Below are positions 29,458-39,504 of a stretch of 64,000 nucleotides of DNA, one piece after another. The notes beneath the pieces were generated by a model. It had not been told where the DNA came from. It searched no databases and saw only the letters and a list, made by a program, of their open reading frames with translations. Position 1 is the stretch's first letter. Each line of letters opens with the position of its first letter. A program made the position numbers and the translations under genes. The DNA comes from an uncultured Campylobacterales bacterium. Lineage in GTDB: Bacteria; Campylobacterota; Campylobacteria; Campylobacterales; Arcobacteraceae. The stretch lies in NCBI GenBank assembly GCA_947503785.1, contig CANNFB010000006.1, positions 62,001 to 126,000 of the forward strand. Reading direction: 5' to 3'.

Positions 29458-31176
29458 ATGAAATTAGGTAAAGTTTTAAGTTTAGCAGCATGTTCAGTAG
29501 TTACAGCAGGTTCTTTATTTGCAGGTACGTCAAATATGGATTTTCCAGAAGTTTATGAAAAAGAATGTCAAGGATGTCATGGACCAATTCACCAAGGTGG
29601 TGTTGGATCAGATTTAAGACCTGGTGCTTTAAAGAAACAAGAAAGACACGTATTAAGAGATGCTATTATTGCAGGTGTTCCAAATACTGCAATGCCTCAA
29701 TGGGATCACATGTTCTCTAAAGATGATGCTGATGGTATGGTTGATTGGTTAATGGGTTGGGAAGATAATACAAATTATAAATTAGATTTCAAACAAATTC
29801 ACGGAACTTGGACTAAATTAGCTGACAGAGAAGAATTAGCTAAAAAATATCCAAAATCACACGATACTAAATCAGTTCTTGATATTACATTTGCAACTGA
29901 AAGAGATGCATCTTTAGTTGACTTTATTGATTCAACAAATGGAAAAGTATTATCTAGACATAAAGCTGGATTTGCAGTTCACGTAACAGTAACTAATAAG
30001 AAAAACCCAAGATATGCTTACTCTATCTCTAGATCTGGTAGATTAACTATGTTTGATATCGCAGCACCAGGACAACCAGCACTTGCTTCAGTTCAAGTTG
30101 GATTTGAATCAAGAGGACTTGCAGTTTCTCCAGATGGTAAATATGTAATTGCTGGAAACTATACTCCAGGTGGAGCAGTTTTATGTGACGCGATGACTTT
30201 AGAGCCATTAAAAGCATACGATACATCTGCAGTAATTAACATGAAAGGTCAAATTGAAGCGTCAAGAGTTGCATCTTTAGCTGATACTCCTTATGGTCCT
30301 TACTTTGCAATGGCATTAAAAGATGCTGGTAGAGTATATATTATTGATTATTCTAAACCAGATTTCCCAATCGTTGGAGATGTTCCAAATATTGGTGAAG
30401 TACTTCATGATGCATTCTTAAATGAAGATGAAGGTAAAGATTTCGGTAGATATTACATGATTGCATCTCAAGGTTCAGATGTAATGGGAATCGTTGATTA
30501 CAAAGAGAAAAATTTAGCTGCAAAAGTTTATACAGGTAAAAAATCTAAGCCACATCCAGGTCAAGGATCTTCATGGTTTAACAAAAAAATGGGTAAACAA
30601 TTACATGCAACAGTTACTATGAACCAAGGTTCAGTAGTTATCTGGGATTCTAATTGGGAAATCGTTAAAAAAGTAGAAACTTCTGGTGGTGGATTATTCA
30701 TCGGTACGGCACCTCATACTCCATATTTATGGGCAGATACAGTTCTTGGTAAACCAGCAACTTATAATGAAGTTCACTTAATTAACAAAGAAACTTTAGT
30801 AACTGACAGAATTGTAAAAGTTGGTAAAAAAGAAGGTCAATTAATTGATGCTAAAACTAAAAAAGTATTACAAACTTGGGATGCAACTCAGTACAAAACT
30901 GTAACATTCCCAGAATCTAAACCACAAATTGGTAGAGATAAAGTTGTAGAATATACTTCAAAAGTTGGTGAAAAAGTTAAAGAACCAGTACAACCTAGAT
31001 TACTTCACGCAGAACCAGCAAACCATGGTAAATGGACTATGATTTCTGAATGGACAACTGGAAGAATTGGTATTTATGAATCTGAATCTGGTAAATTTAT
31101 TAAATATATTAATAACTTAACTACTCCTACATTTACTTATTCTGTTGAACACAGACAACATATTCCTGGTGCTTAA
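29458..31176 (+). CDS. nirS: Cytochrome cd1 nitrite reductase
   Basis: CQGCHG heme c domain followed by d1 beta-propeller; nir/nor neighbours. Confidence 0.96.
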   Translation: MKLGKVLSLAACSVVTAGSLFAGTSNMDFPEVYEKECQGCHGPIHQGGVGSDLRPGALKKQERHVLRDAIIAGVPNTAMPQWDHMFSKDDADGMVDWLMGWEDNTNYKLDFKQIHGTWTKLADREELAKKYPKSHDTKSVLDITFATERDASLVDFIDSTNGKVLSRHKAGFAVHVTVTNKKNPRYAYSISRSGRLTMFDIAAPGQPALASVQVGFESRGLAVSPDGKYVIAGNYTPGGAVLCDAMTLEPLKAYDTSAVINMKGQIEASRVASLADTPYGPYFAMALKDAGRVYIIDYSKPDFPIVGDVPNIGEVLHDAFLNEDEGKDFGRYYMIASQGSDVMGIVDYKEKNLAAKVYTGKKSKPHPGQGSSWFNKKMGKQLHATVTMNQGSVVIWDSNWEIVKKVETSGGGLFIGTAPHTPYLWADTVLGKPATYNEVHLINKETLVTDRIVKVGKKEGQLIDAKTKKVLQTWDATQYKTVTFPESKPQIGRDKVVEYTSKVGEKVKEPVQPRLLHAEPANHGKWTMISEWTTGRIGIYESESGKFIKYINNLTTPTFTYSVEHRQHIPGA

Positions 31177-31187
31177 TTAGGAATAAT

Positions 31188-31220
31188 AAATATTCATCTC
31201 TTTTGAGATGAATATTTTAT
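31188..31220 (+). terminator. nirS terminator
   Basis: AATATTCATCTC-TTTT-GAGATGAATATT-TTAT. Confidence 0.7.
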
Positions 31221-31228
31221 TTACTCAC

Positions 31229-31630
31229 ATGTTTAAATTACTACTTTTACTTATTCTTCTAATTTCAAATTTATATTCAAGTAATATTTCGTGGCATTCA
31301 TCTTATGATAAAGCTTTACAAAAAGCTCATAAAGAACAAAAGAACCTAATGATTTTTATAACTTCTAGTAAAGTAAAAGAATCTAATATAATTCTTAAAG
31401 AGTACTTTATGAATAAAAATTATATAAAATATATAAATGAGAATTTTGTGAGTGTTTTAGTTAATATAGAATATAAAAGCTCTTATCCAATAGAATTATT
31501 CTATACAACTACGTTTCCAAGTCTGTTTTTTGCTTCATATAAAGATGAGTCATTTCTAACTCATCCTATTTATAAATTTACAAATCAAGAAGATTTTAAA
31601 AAAGTTTTATATTCAATCTATGATAAATAA
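31229..31630 (+). CDS. Periplasmic thioredoxin-like (DUF255-type) protein
   Basis: Signal peptide; SYDKALQKAHKEQKNLMIFITSS. The track start at 31208 lies in the terminator. Confidence 0.6.
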   Translation: MFKLLLLLILLISNLYSSNISWHSSYDKALQKAHKEQKNLMIFITSSKVKESNIILKEYFMNKNYIKYINENFVSVLVNIEYKSSYPIELFYTTTFPSLFFASYKDESFLTHPIYKFTNQEDFKKVLYSIYDK

Positions 31631-31634
31631 TAGA

Positions 31635-31820
31635 TTATAAGTAATATAATCCAAGTCCAACAATAAGCGATAATACAATAGTAAGTACTACTGTTAAAAT
31701 ATTATACATTTTATCACTTACATGCATTTTAGTTTCTAAAAATTCCACTATTTTCATAGAAGGATAAATCATAAAAACTAACATAACAGATGAAAAAACT
31801 AATGTCATTACAATTTCCAT
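31635..31820 (-). CDS. Small membrane protein
   Basis: 61 aa, two hydrophobic segments, clear RBS (TTAGGAGTTAAAT). Confidence 0.55.
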   Translation of the reverse strand: MEIVMTLVFSSVMLVFMIYPSMKIVEFLETKMHVSDKMYNILTVVLTIVLSLIVGLGLYYL

Positions 31821-31829
31821 ATTTAACTC

Positions 31830-32447
31830 CTAATACTTTTCTAATTCAAACTGATCCCATAAAGATTGAGCCTTTAAGTTTCCAGTATCTTTTGCTTTTT
31901 TAATATACAGTGCAGCTTTTTTCATATCTTTTTTCACACCTTGAGAAGAGATATACATAAATCCTAAATTGATCTGTGCATCACTACTTCCAAGAGCAGC
32001 AGCTTTTTCATACCAATAAATTGCCTCTTTATTATCATGTTTTACAATAGTTCCTACTGTATACATAAACCCTAAATTATAGGCAGCTTCTTTACTATCT
32101 AATAATGCAGCTTCAGTAAACAATGCAACTGCTTTTTTATTGTCTTTTTTAACACCATATCCGCTTATATAGTTTTTTGCTAATTGTGTCATTGCTAAAG
32201 GGTTTTTAGAATCACTGGCGATTTTTAGCCACTTGATTGATTCTTCCATGTTTTTTTCAACACCATCTGCATTATTATACATAATAGATAGATTATGTGC
32301 AGCCTGAGAGTTTCCCTTTTTTGCACTTAAAACAAAGTACTCATAAGCTTTTTTAAATTCGTTGTTTTGATACGACTGCAAACCTAAATCATAGTTATTT
32401 GCAAATAGTATAGAGGCACAAGAAAGTGCTAACAATACTTTTTTCAT
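31830..32447 (-). CDS. Sel1-like/tetratricopeptide repeat protein
   Basis: Repeated A..NLGFMYxxGxGVKKDxKKA units; signal peptide. Confidence 0.88.
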   Translation of the reverse strand: MKKVLLALSCASILFANNYDLGLQSYQNNEFKKAYEYFVLSAKKGNSQAAHNLSIMYNNADGVEKNMEESIKWLKIASDSKNPLAMTQLAKNYISGYGVKKDNKKAVALFTEAALLDSKEAAYNLGFMYTVGTIVKHDNKEAIYWYEKAAALGSSDAQINLGFMYISSQGVKKDMKKAALYIKKAKDTGNLKAQSLWDQFELEKY

Positions 32448-32505
32448 TAGTATATCCTTTATTCTAAATATATATGTAATTTTATCTGATTATATACATA
32501 TAATA

Positions 32506-32519
32506 TTGATAGCAGTCAA
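32506..32519 (+). promoter_or_regulatory. Crp/Fnr-type palindrome TTGAT-AGCA-GTCAA upstream of the nirC-J-F-cobA operon
   Basis: Direct sequence match to Crp/Fnr-family half-sites. Confidence 0.65.
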
Positions 32520-32575
32520 GTGTTACATTTCTCATTTATGTTAACATTTAATATAAAAAAAACGAGGAGTACAGA

Positions 32576-32905
32576 ATGTGTATATTAAAAAAAATACCTC
32601 TGATACTAATATTCTTTTGTTCATTTAGTTTTGCCCAAAATATAAGTGGTGAAAAAGTATTTAGAACATATTGCTGGGGATGTCATCATCAAACTTCTGT
32701 AGCCTTTGGACCATCATTTCAAGAAATTGCAAATGCTAGGGAAAAAGGAGAGATTCAAGGATATATAATAGCTCCTAAATCTTTATATGAGCAGTTTGGA
32801 CATAAAAGATCTGTAATGCCAAGTTTTAAAGACAAACTTTCACAAGAAGAGATAGATGCAATAACTAATTTTATCTATACTTACAAATCAAAAAAGGATA
32901 ATTAG
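32576..32905 (+). CDS. Cytochrome c (NirC-like)
   Basis: CWGCHHQT motif; signal peptide; precedes nirJ. Confidence 0.82.
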   Translation: MCILKKIPLILIFFCSFSFAQNISGEKVFRTYCWGCHHQTSVAFGPSFQEIANAREKGEIQGYIIAPKSLYEQFGHKRSVMPSFKDKLSQEEIDAITNFIYTYKSKKDN

Positions 32906-32906
32906 A

Positions 32907-34028
32907 ATGTTTAGACTTTCAAACCTAATTAAAACAACCCTAGAAAACGGAAAATCAAGAACACTTAATGGTTCTATCATGATTTGGAATTTTACAAATC
33001 GTTGTAATCTATTTTGTCATCACTGTTATAGTAAGGCTGATGCAAATGAAAAAGATACACTTACTTTTGAAGAAATTGAAGAAACAATCAAAAGACTTAA
33101 AAGTGGTGGTGTTAACTTTGTAATTTTTTCAGGTGGAGAACCACTTTTAAGAAAAGATATTTTTGATATTGCTCAAAGTATGAAAGATAATGGAATTATG
33201 ACTTATCTATCTACAAATGGTTTATATATAAATGAAAAGAATGTTGATCAAATAATTGAAACTTTTAATTATATTGGTATTTCTATTGATGGTATTGAAG
33301 AAGTTCATGACCAATTTAGAGGACAAAAAGGTGCTTATAAAAAATCTATTGATGCAATTAAACTTGTGCAAAAACATGGTGGAAACGCTGGAATTAGATT
33401 TACAATTACTAAAGAAACACAAGATAGTTTTTATCAAATGTTTGAATTATGTGAAGAATTAAACGTTGATAAGTTATATATTTCTCATTTAGTTTATTCT
33501 GGACGTGGGGAAGATAACCTTGAAATTGATATTACAAAAGACGAGCGAAGAAAATATGTTGATTTTATAATCGATAAAGCCTTTGAATATTATGAAAATA
33601 ATAGTAAGATTGATCTAGTAACTGGAAACATGGAAATGGATGCAATTATGCTATTAAATAGATTTAAAGAAAAATATCCAGAAAAAGTAGAATTATTAGA
33701 AAGTAAACTAAAAACTTGGGGTGGAAATTCTGCGGGTAATAGACTTGGAAATATGGATTGGGCTGGAAATGTCAAACCAGATCCATTCTTTCCATTTACT
33801 GTAGGAAATTATTTAGAAACTCCTTTTGATGAAATTTGGACATCAAAAGAGAATGAAATTTTAAATAAACTAAGACAATATCCTCGAATTATTAAGGGGA
33901 AATGTAGTGATTGTAAATACATAGATATATGTAATGGTGGTTCAAGATCTAGAGCTTATGCAATAAGTGGTGACTTATGGCAAGAAGATCCATCTTGTTA
34001 TTTAACGCACGAAGAAATAAGGAATTAA
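32907..34028 (+). CDS. nirJ: Heme d1 biosynthesis radical SAM protein NirJ
   Basis: CNLFCHHCYSKA, SGGEPLLR, C-terminal SPASM-like CSDCKYIDICNGG. Confidence 0.94.
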   Translation: MFRLSNLIKTTLENGKSRTLNGSIMIWNFTNRCNLFCHHCYSKADANEKDTLTFEEIEETIKRLKSGGVNFVIFSGGEPLLRKDIFDIAQSMKDNGIMTYLSTNGLYINEKNVDQIIETFNYIGISIDGIEEVHDQFRGQKGAYKKSIDAIKLVQKHGGNAGIRFTITKETQDSFYQMFELCEELNVDKLYISHLVYSGRGEDNLEIDITKDERRKYVDFIIDKAFEYYENNSKIDLVTGNMEMDAIMLLNRFKEKYPEKVELLESKLKTWGGNSAGNRLGNMDWAGNVKPDPFFPFTVGNYLETPFDEIWTSKENEILNKLRQYPRIIKGKCSDCKYIDICNGGSRSRAYAISGDLWQEDPSCYLTHEEIRN

Positions 34029-34029
34029 T

Positions 34030-35124
34030 ATGAAACTTTTAAAAATATTTTTAATAGCAGCAATAACATTTACTTCTGTTTACGCAAAAGAAAAGTTTTT
34101 TGTTGTTGAGAGAGAAAGTTCATCATTAGCAACAATCTATAAAGGTTTAAAAAGAACTAACATAGAAGGCATGAGAAATATGAATCATGGTGTTGTAAAA
34201 TTTGAGGGTAAGGATGGTTATGTAATTTCAAGAGATGGTTATGTAATTAAGTTTGATCCTGAAGCTGAAAAAATATTAGCAGAATATAAAACTTCAAAAT
34301 CAGCGATTGGTTTTGTAATTGGGAAAAACTATGTTGCAGTTGCTAACTATGATGATAAGAGTGTTGATATTTTAGATAGAGATTTAAATCCTATTAAAAA
34401 AATAAAAACTAACTCTAAAAATGTTGGAATTAAAATATATAAAGATTACTTAATCTTTTCACAAATGGATAATGACATAATTTCTGTTTATAAAGATATG
34501 AGTTTAGGAAAAGGAACTGCAAACTTTGAAGTTTACAAAGAGTTTAAAGATGTAGGACAGTTACCTTTTGATGCAATGATAAAAGATAATAACTATATTG
34601 CAGGCTTCTTTACATCACCTCATTATGGAGTTGTTGATTTAGATACAATGACGTACAAAAAAATCAAAATCTTTTTAAGTGATGAAAGAAAAATGGTACT
34701 TAAAGTTCCTCACTTTGGTTTTTGGAGTATTGGTGGAGATAAAGTATTTGTTCCAGCAGTAGGAGATAACAAAGTTTTAGTTTATGATAAAGATTTTAAT
34801 TTTATTAAAAACATTGAAACACAAGGTTTACCTGTATTTACAAGTTTAAGTCCTGATAAAAAACATTTAGCAGTTACTTATTCAGGAAAAGATTTTCCTA
34901 CAATTCAAATAATTGATACAAAAACATTAAAAATAATACATACTTTTAATTTTGATGGAAAAGTTTTACACGTAAGATGGTCGAATGTATCTCCACAACT
35001 ATATGTATCTGTAAATGATACAAATAAAGTAGCAGTAATACATACAAAAGAGTGGTTTTTAAATAGAGAAATATTTAATATTAAAAAACCTTCAGGAATA
35101 TTTATATATGAGGATGGGAAATAA
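34030..35124 (+). CDS. nirF: Heme d1 biosynthesis protein NirF (cytochrome d1-like propeller)
   Basis: Signal peptide; cd1-like beta-propeller; between nirJ and cobA. Confidence 0.88.
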   Translation: MKLLKIFLIAAITFTSVYAKEKFFVVERESSSLATIYKGLKRTNIEGMRNMNHGVVKFEGKDGYVISRDGYVIKFDPEAEKILAEYKTSKSAIGFVIGKNYVAVANYDDKSVDILDRDLNPIKKIKTNSKNVGIKIYKDYLIFSQMDNDIISVYKDMSLGKGTANFEVYKEFKDVGQLPFDAMIKDNNYIAGFFTSPHYGVVDLDTMTYKKIKIFLSDERKMVLKVPHFGFWSIGGDKVFVPAVGDNKVLVYDKDFNFIKNIETQGLPVFTSLSPDKKHLAVTYSGKDFPTIQIIDTKTLKIIHTFNFDGKVLHVRWSNVSPQLYVSVNDTNKVAVIHTKEWFLNREIFNIKKPSGIFIYEDGK

Positions 35125-35126
35125 AA

Positions 35127-35858
35127 ATGGGTAAAGTATATTTAACAGGAGCAGGTCCTGGTGCAATTGATTTAATGACAGTAAAAGCTGCAAGATTAGT
35201 TACAGAAGCAGATATTATTATATATGATAGATTAGCAAATCCAAAGATTTTAGAAACAGCAAAAGAAGGCTGTGAATTAATCTATGTTGGAAAACAAGAT
35301 GGGAAGCATTCTGTTCCTCAAGATGAAATAAATGAAATCATTTATCAAGCAGCACTAAAGCATGAAAAAGTAGTAAGACTTAAAGGTGGAGATCCTTTCG
35401 TATTTGGACGAGGTGGAGAAGAAGCTATTTATTTATTTGATAGAGAGATTAAGTTTGAAATTATTCCAGGTATCACATCATCTATTTCAGTACCTGCATA
35501 CGCTGGTATTCCTGTAACTCATAGAGGAGTTACAACATCATTTAGAGTTGTAACTGGACATGAATCACCAAATAAAAGAATTTCTCAAATTGAGTGGGAA
35601 AGTTTTTTAAATGATGAAACGTTAATTTTCTTAATGGGATTCCATAATATTGGATTAATTACTAGAAAACTTATGAAATATGGTAAAAGTAAAGATTACC
35701 CATGTGCAGTAATTTCTAAAGGTTCAACACCTGAACAAGAAGTTGTAGTTTCAACTTTAGAAAATATTGTAGAAGCCTCAAAAAATATGCCAACACCTGC
35801 AATTATTGTTGTTGGAGAAGTTGTAAAATTAAGAGAAAAGATTAAATGGACTTATTAG
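35127..35858 (+). CDS. cobA: Uroporphyrinogen-III C-methyltransferase (CobA/NirE)
   Basis: VYLTGAGPGAIDLMTVKAARL, VRLKGGDPFVFGRGGEE. Confidence 0.95.
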   Translation: MGKVYLTGAGPGAIDLMTVKAARLVTEADIIIYDRLANPKILETAKEGCELIYVGKQDGKHSVPQDEINEIIYQAALKHEKVVRLKGGDPFVFGRGGEEAIYLFDREIKFEIIPGITSSISVPAYAGIPVTHRGVTTSFRVVTGHESPNKRISQIEWESFLNDETLIFLMGFHNIGLITRKLMKYGKSKDYPCAVISKGSTPEQEVVVSTLENIVEASKNMPTPAIIVVGEVVKLREKIKWTY

Positions 35859-35874
35859 TCCTTTAATCTTTTTT
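35818..35874 (+). repeat. 57-bp direct repeat, copy 1 (cobA 3' end plus terminator)
   Basis: 56/57 identical to 36617-36673 by eye. Confidence 0.95.
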
Positions 35875-35959
35875 CACAAACTTCCAACTTCTTTTACCTA
35901 CCTACTAAATTCATAAATTATTTCAGTATACTTATCTCAATATAAAGAAAAGGATACTT

Positions 35960-36583
35960 ATGAATATTGAAATTTGGATTACCTTTGTTCTTACTGTATT
36001 AGTCTTTGCACTAATTCCTGGTCCAACAGTTATACTAGTTATATCACAAGCTATTAATCATGGTAAGAAATCTGTTATTCCACTAGTTACTGGTGTAATA
36101 TTAGGTGATATTGTTGCAATGATTTTATCCTTTATAGGATTAGGTGTAATTTTAGCAACGTCTGCTACTTTATTTTTTATAGTTAAATGGTTAGGTGTAG
36201 CATATTTATTTTATTTAGGAATAAAAACATGGAATGAAAAAATATCTTCAATTAAAAAAAACAAGAAAGTACTTCCTCTTTCCAAAGTCAAAATGTTTAG
36301 TTCTTCTTTTTTAGTTACAGTATTAAATCCAAAAGGTATAATGTTTTTTGTAGCTTTCTTGCCTCAGTTTATTTCTACTTCAACAGAGGTTTTACCACAA
36401 CTTTTAATACTAACAACTACATTTACTTGTATAACAGCAATGACTATTACTTCTTATGCGATGTTTGCTAGTCTAGCAAGCCAAAAAATACATAATTTTA
36501 AAGTAAGAAAAATGTTAAATAAAATAGGGGCAAGTTCTCTTATTCTTGCAGCTTTATTTACAGCAACTATGAAAAGAGCATAA
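35960..36583 (+). CDS. LysE-family amino acid exporter
   Basis: LIPGPTVILVISQAINHGKKS; multi-TM. Confidence 0.9.
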   Translation: MNIEIWITFVLTVLVFALIPGPTVILVISQAINHGKKSVIPLVTGVILGDIVAMILSFIGLGVILATSATLFFIVKWLGVAYLFYLGIKTWNEKISSIKKNKKVLPLSKVKMFSSSFLVTVLNPKGIMFFVAFLPQFISTSTEVLPQLLILTTTFTCITAMTITSYAMFASLASQKIHNFKVRKMLNKIGASSLILAALFTATMKRA

Positions 36584-36616
36584 AAAGTAAGAGTATATTT
36601 AAGTATAGGTTTAAAA

Positions 36617-36673
36617 AAGTTGTAAAATTAAGAGAAAAGATTAAAGGGACTTATTAGTCCTTTAATCTTTTTT
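36617..36673 (+). repeat. 57-bp direct repeat, copy 2 (with terminator hairpin)
   Basis: Matches 35818-35874 with one substitution. Confidence 0.95.
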
Positions 36674-37306
36674 TTAAGAAAAGAAAACTTTTAGTTTTTC
36701 TTTATCTACTGTTTTTGCCTTACTATCAATTAAACCATCGTCTTTAAATACTCTTAGCATTCTTGAAAGTGTCTCAGGTGAGATATTTAATATTTCTGCA
36801 ACCATAATATTTTTTGTATTAAAAAAGTCTTCTGTGTGTTCACATAAGTACTTTGCTATTCTTTCTTTTGAATCAAGAACAACATGTAAAGACACTAACT
36901 TTTCTAAATTTCTAATTTTTTTAATAAGTGAGGCCTGAATCATAAATGATAATTTTGGATCTTCATATATAATTCCTTTTAATTTTGCGAAATCTATTCT
37001 TAGAACTTCACACTCCATGAAACATTGAGCAGTTGCAGGATAAGGCATTTCTTCAAAGTTAGCAACCTCAGCTATTAACTCATTTGAATGAAAATATTTC
37101 ATAATAATTTCTTTATCATTTGAAGCTGTTTTATAAAGTTTTACTATACCACTTGTAAGTATATATAAATATTCTGCTTCATCACCTTCGTAAAAAAGGA
37201 TATTATCTTTTGATAATTTAAGTAATGTAGTAAATTCTTCGATTTGAGATAATGTATCATCACATAAATCTTTAAATAAAAAAATGTCTTTTAACTTAAT
37301 TTTCAC
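36674..37306 (-). CDS. Crp/Fnr-family transcriptional regulator
   Basis: cNMP-binding-like domain; HTH ISPETLSRMLRVFKDDGLI. Confidence 0.92.
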   Translation of the reverse strand: MKIKLKDIFLFKDLCDDTLSQIEEFTTLLKLSKDNILFYEGDEAEYLYILTSGIVKLYKTASNDKEIIMKYFHSNELIAEVANFEEMPYPATAQCFMECEVLRIDFAKLKGIIYEDPKLSFMIQASLIKKIRNLEKLVSLHVVLDSKERIAKYLCEHTEDFFNTKNIMVAEILNISPETLSRMLRVFKDDGLIDSKAKTVDKEKLKVFFS

Positions 37307-37341
37307 TTCGACTCCTAAAAATTTAGAATTGTTTTCATAAA

Positions 37342-37383
37342 AGTATAGTTAAAAAACTTTTTTATATACTTGACTTAAGTTAA
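37342..37383 (-). promoter_or_regulatory. Crp/Fnr-type box TTGAC-TTAA-GTTAA with -10 TATACT (minus)
   Basis: Box 37370-37383; -10 at 37342-37347; centre at -41.5. Confidence 0.65.
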
Positions 37384-37393
37384 GAAAATAGAG

Positions 37394-37774
37394 TTATTTT
37401 AATTCAAAATAGCTTTTAACCCAAGTAAGTTCTTTATCATTATTTAGTATTATTTTTGTAATTTGTTTTTTATTTTTATCAAGTATAGATAAAGTAGTAC
37501 CCTCAAGTTTTAAAAACTCTTTTCCCCATTGCTTTTCTAACTGTTCTAATCTTCCATAAACAACTTTTGCAGGTGGCTTTTCTTTTATACCAGTAATTTT
37601 ACTTTTAATAGTCAATCCACCAGCTCTTTTTTCTATTACATATGGAATGTATTTTTGCAAAATTGGATAAACTCTTGCATCTTTTTCACTTGGCATTCCT
37701 TCTTTTAATGCCATTATTGCTAATAACATAAATACAGCAAAAAATGCTACTATTAATAATCTACTAATTTTCAT
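37394..37774 (-). CDS. Hypothetical membrane-anchored protein
   Basis: 126 aa ORF overlapping the next gene by 4 bp. Confidence 0.65.
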   Translation of the reverse strand: MKISRLLIVAFFAVFMLLAIMALKEGMPSEKDARVYPILQKYIPYVIEKRAGGLTIKSKITGIKEKPPAKVVYGRLEQLEKQWGKEFLKLEGTTLSILDKNKKQITKIILNNDKELTWVKSYFELK

Positions 37775-38343
37775 TTTTCTTCCTTAAAATTATTTATGTA
37801 ATCTTTAGCTTTTTTATCTAAAAATTCCATTCTTTTTTTACCTTTAGGCATTGTATCTCTGTATACTCTCATTTGCTTTAGAAAGCTTCCAATTGAATCG
37901 GGAATAATATTATTCAACCAAGATTTAAGATACTTTGACATTGAAGGAGAACTTCCTGATGTTGATATTGCAATTGTTAAATCACCTTTTTTAATATATG
38001 CAGGAAAAATAAAATCACAATACTCTTGAATATCTACACAAGAATATAAACAGTTAAATTCTCTAGTTTCATTATAAATTGATTTTTGCACTTGTATATT
38101 ATCAACTGCTGCAATTACTATATCAAAACCTTTTACATCACCTGTATTGTAATTTGCTTCTTTGAAAGATAAAGATTTACTCTGTATTAACTCTTTTACT
38201 TCCTTTGTATATTCACTCGAAATAAGAGTAATATTATTTGTAAACTCTAATAAGTATTTTAATTTTCGTAAAGCGATGTTTCCACCACCGATAATTAAAA
38301 TCTTTTTCTTATCAAACTTTATAAAAACGGGGAAATATGACAT
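37771..38343 (-). CDS. Precorrin-2 dehydrogenase/sirohydrochlorin ferrochelatase (CysG N-terminal domain type)
   Basis: VFIKFDKKKILIIGGGNIALRKLKYLL; STSGSSPSMSKYLKSWL. Confidence 0.92.
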   Translation of the reverse strand: MSYFPVFIKFDKKKILIIGGGNIALRKLKYLLEFTNNITLISSEYTKEVKELIQSKSLSFKEANYNTGDVKGFDIVIAAVDNIQVQKSIYNETREFNCLYSCVDIQEYCDFIFPAYIKKGDLTIAISTSGSSPSMSKYLKSWLNNIIPDSIGSFLKQMRVYRDTMPKGKKRMEFLDKKAKDYINNFKEEK

Positions 38344-38371
38344 TCAAATACCTTCAAGATTTATAATAGAA

Positions 38372-38413
38372 ATTATAGTCAAATTTATATGGCAAATACT
38401 TAATATATATCAA
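38372..38413 (-). promoter_or_regulatory. Crp/Fnr-like box TTAAT-ATAT-ATCAA with minus-strand -10 TATAAT for the cysG-type gene
   Basis: Box 38400-38413; -10 at 38372-38377; centre at -41.5. Confidence 0.5.
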
Positions 38414-38422
38414 GGTAAAAAG

Positions 38423-38464
38423 TTGTTTCAAATCAAGGCGTAAAAAAAGAATTGTTGATATACT
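38423..38464 (+). promoter_or_regulatory. Crp/Fnr-like box TTGTT-TCAA-ATCAA with -10 TATACT for the nirDL-type gene
   Basis: Box 38423-38436; -10 at 38459-38464; centre at -41.5. Confidence 0.55.
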
Positions 38465-38473
38465 TTCTCAAAA

Positions 38474-39493
38474 TTGATTATAGGAATAAATATGAAAGAT
38501 GAAATACTATATAGAGTACAGAAAAACTTTCCTCTTGTTATTAAACCTTTTGAGCATATTGCAAAAGAATTAAATACAACAGAAGATGCAGTAATAAAAA
38601 TTTTACAAGAAGAGAAAGAAAATAATATCATTAGACAAACATCTGCAATTTTTGATACAAAAAGGTTAGGTTATAAATCTTCTCTTGTTGCTTTTGAAAT
38701 TGATGCAGATAAAATTGATGATGCTGTAATCATTTTAAACTCTCATCCTGGTATTTCACACAACTATGAAAGAAACCACAAATATAATATCTGGTTTACA
38801 ATAGCAATATCACCAGAATCTAAATCAAACTTAGAAGATACTATTGAGCTTTTATCAAAACTTACAAAAGCAAGTGATTACATTCTATTACCTACTTTAA
38901 AACTTTTTAAAATATCTGTAAAATTAGATACTACTAATAAACAAGATAAAAAAGAAAAAGTTGAAAAAAAGAAATTTAAAAATATAGAATTGACTCCTTA
39001 TCATTATAAGATAATTAAAGAAGCTCAAAATGACATAGCAATAGTTTCAGAACCTTTTAAAGGAATCATTGAAAAACTAGATATTACATATGATGAGTTT
39101 TTTCAAGCCTTACAAGATTTTCAAGATGCTGGTGTTATGAGAAGATTTGCATGTATTTTAAATCATAGAAAAGCAGGATTTGGAGCAAATGCAATGGTAG
39201 CTTGGGATATAGAAGAAGGCGCTGAAGGTGAAAGAATTGGTGAAATTGCTGCTTCTTTCTCTGCTGTTTCTCACTGTTACTTAAGACCTAAGTACCCTAC
39301 TTGGAACTATAATCTATTTACTATGATTCATGGAAAAACAAAAGAAGATACACAAGCTGTAATTGAAAGTATTCAAAAAGAAATAACATATAAATCAAAT
39401 ATGCCACTTTATTCATCAAGAGAATTTAAAAAAATTAGAATTAAATACTTTAGTGACGAATTTAAACAGTGGGAAGAAAAATATATTAAATAA
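38474..39493 (+). CDS. Fused siroheme decarboxylase (NirDL-type, two AsnC/Lrp-like halves)
   Basis: Two repeated halves (IRQTSAIFDTKRLGYKSSLVAFEI / MRRFACILNHRKAGFGANAMVAWDI). Confidence 0.9.
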   Translation: MIIGINMKDEILYRVQKNFPLVIKPFEHIAKELNTTEDAVIKILQEEKENNIIRQTSAIFDTKRLGYKSSLVAFEIDADKIDDAVIILNSHPGISHNYERNHKYNIWFTIAISPESKSNLEDTIELLSKLTKASDYILLPTLKLFKISVKLDTTNKQDKKEKVEKKKFKNIELTPYHYKIIKEAQNDIAIVSEPFKGIIEKLDITYDEFFQALQDFQDAGVMRRFACILNHRKAGFGANAMVAWDIEEGAEGERIGEIAASFSAVSHCYLRPKYPTWNYNLFTMIHGKTKEDTQAVIESIQKEITYKSNMPLYSSREFKKIRIKYFSDEFKQWEEKYIK

Positions 39494-39504
39494 GGAATAA
39501 AGAA

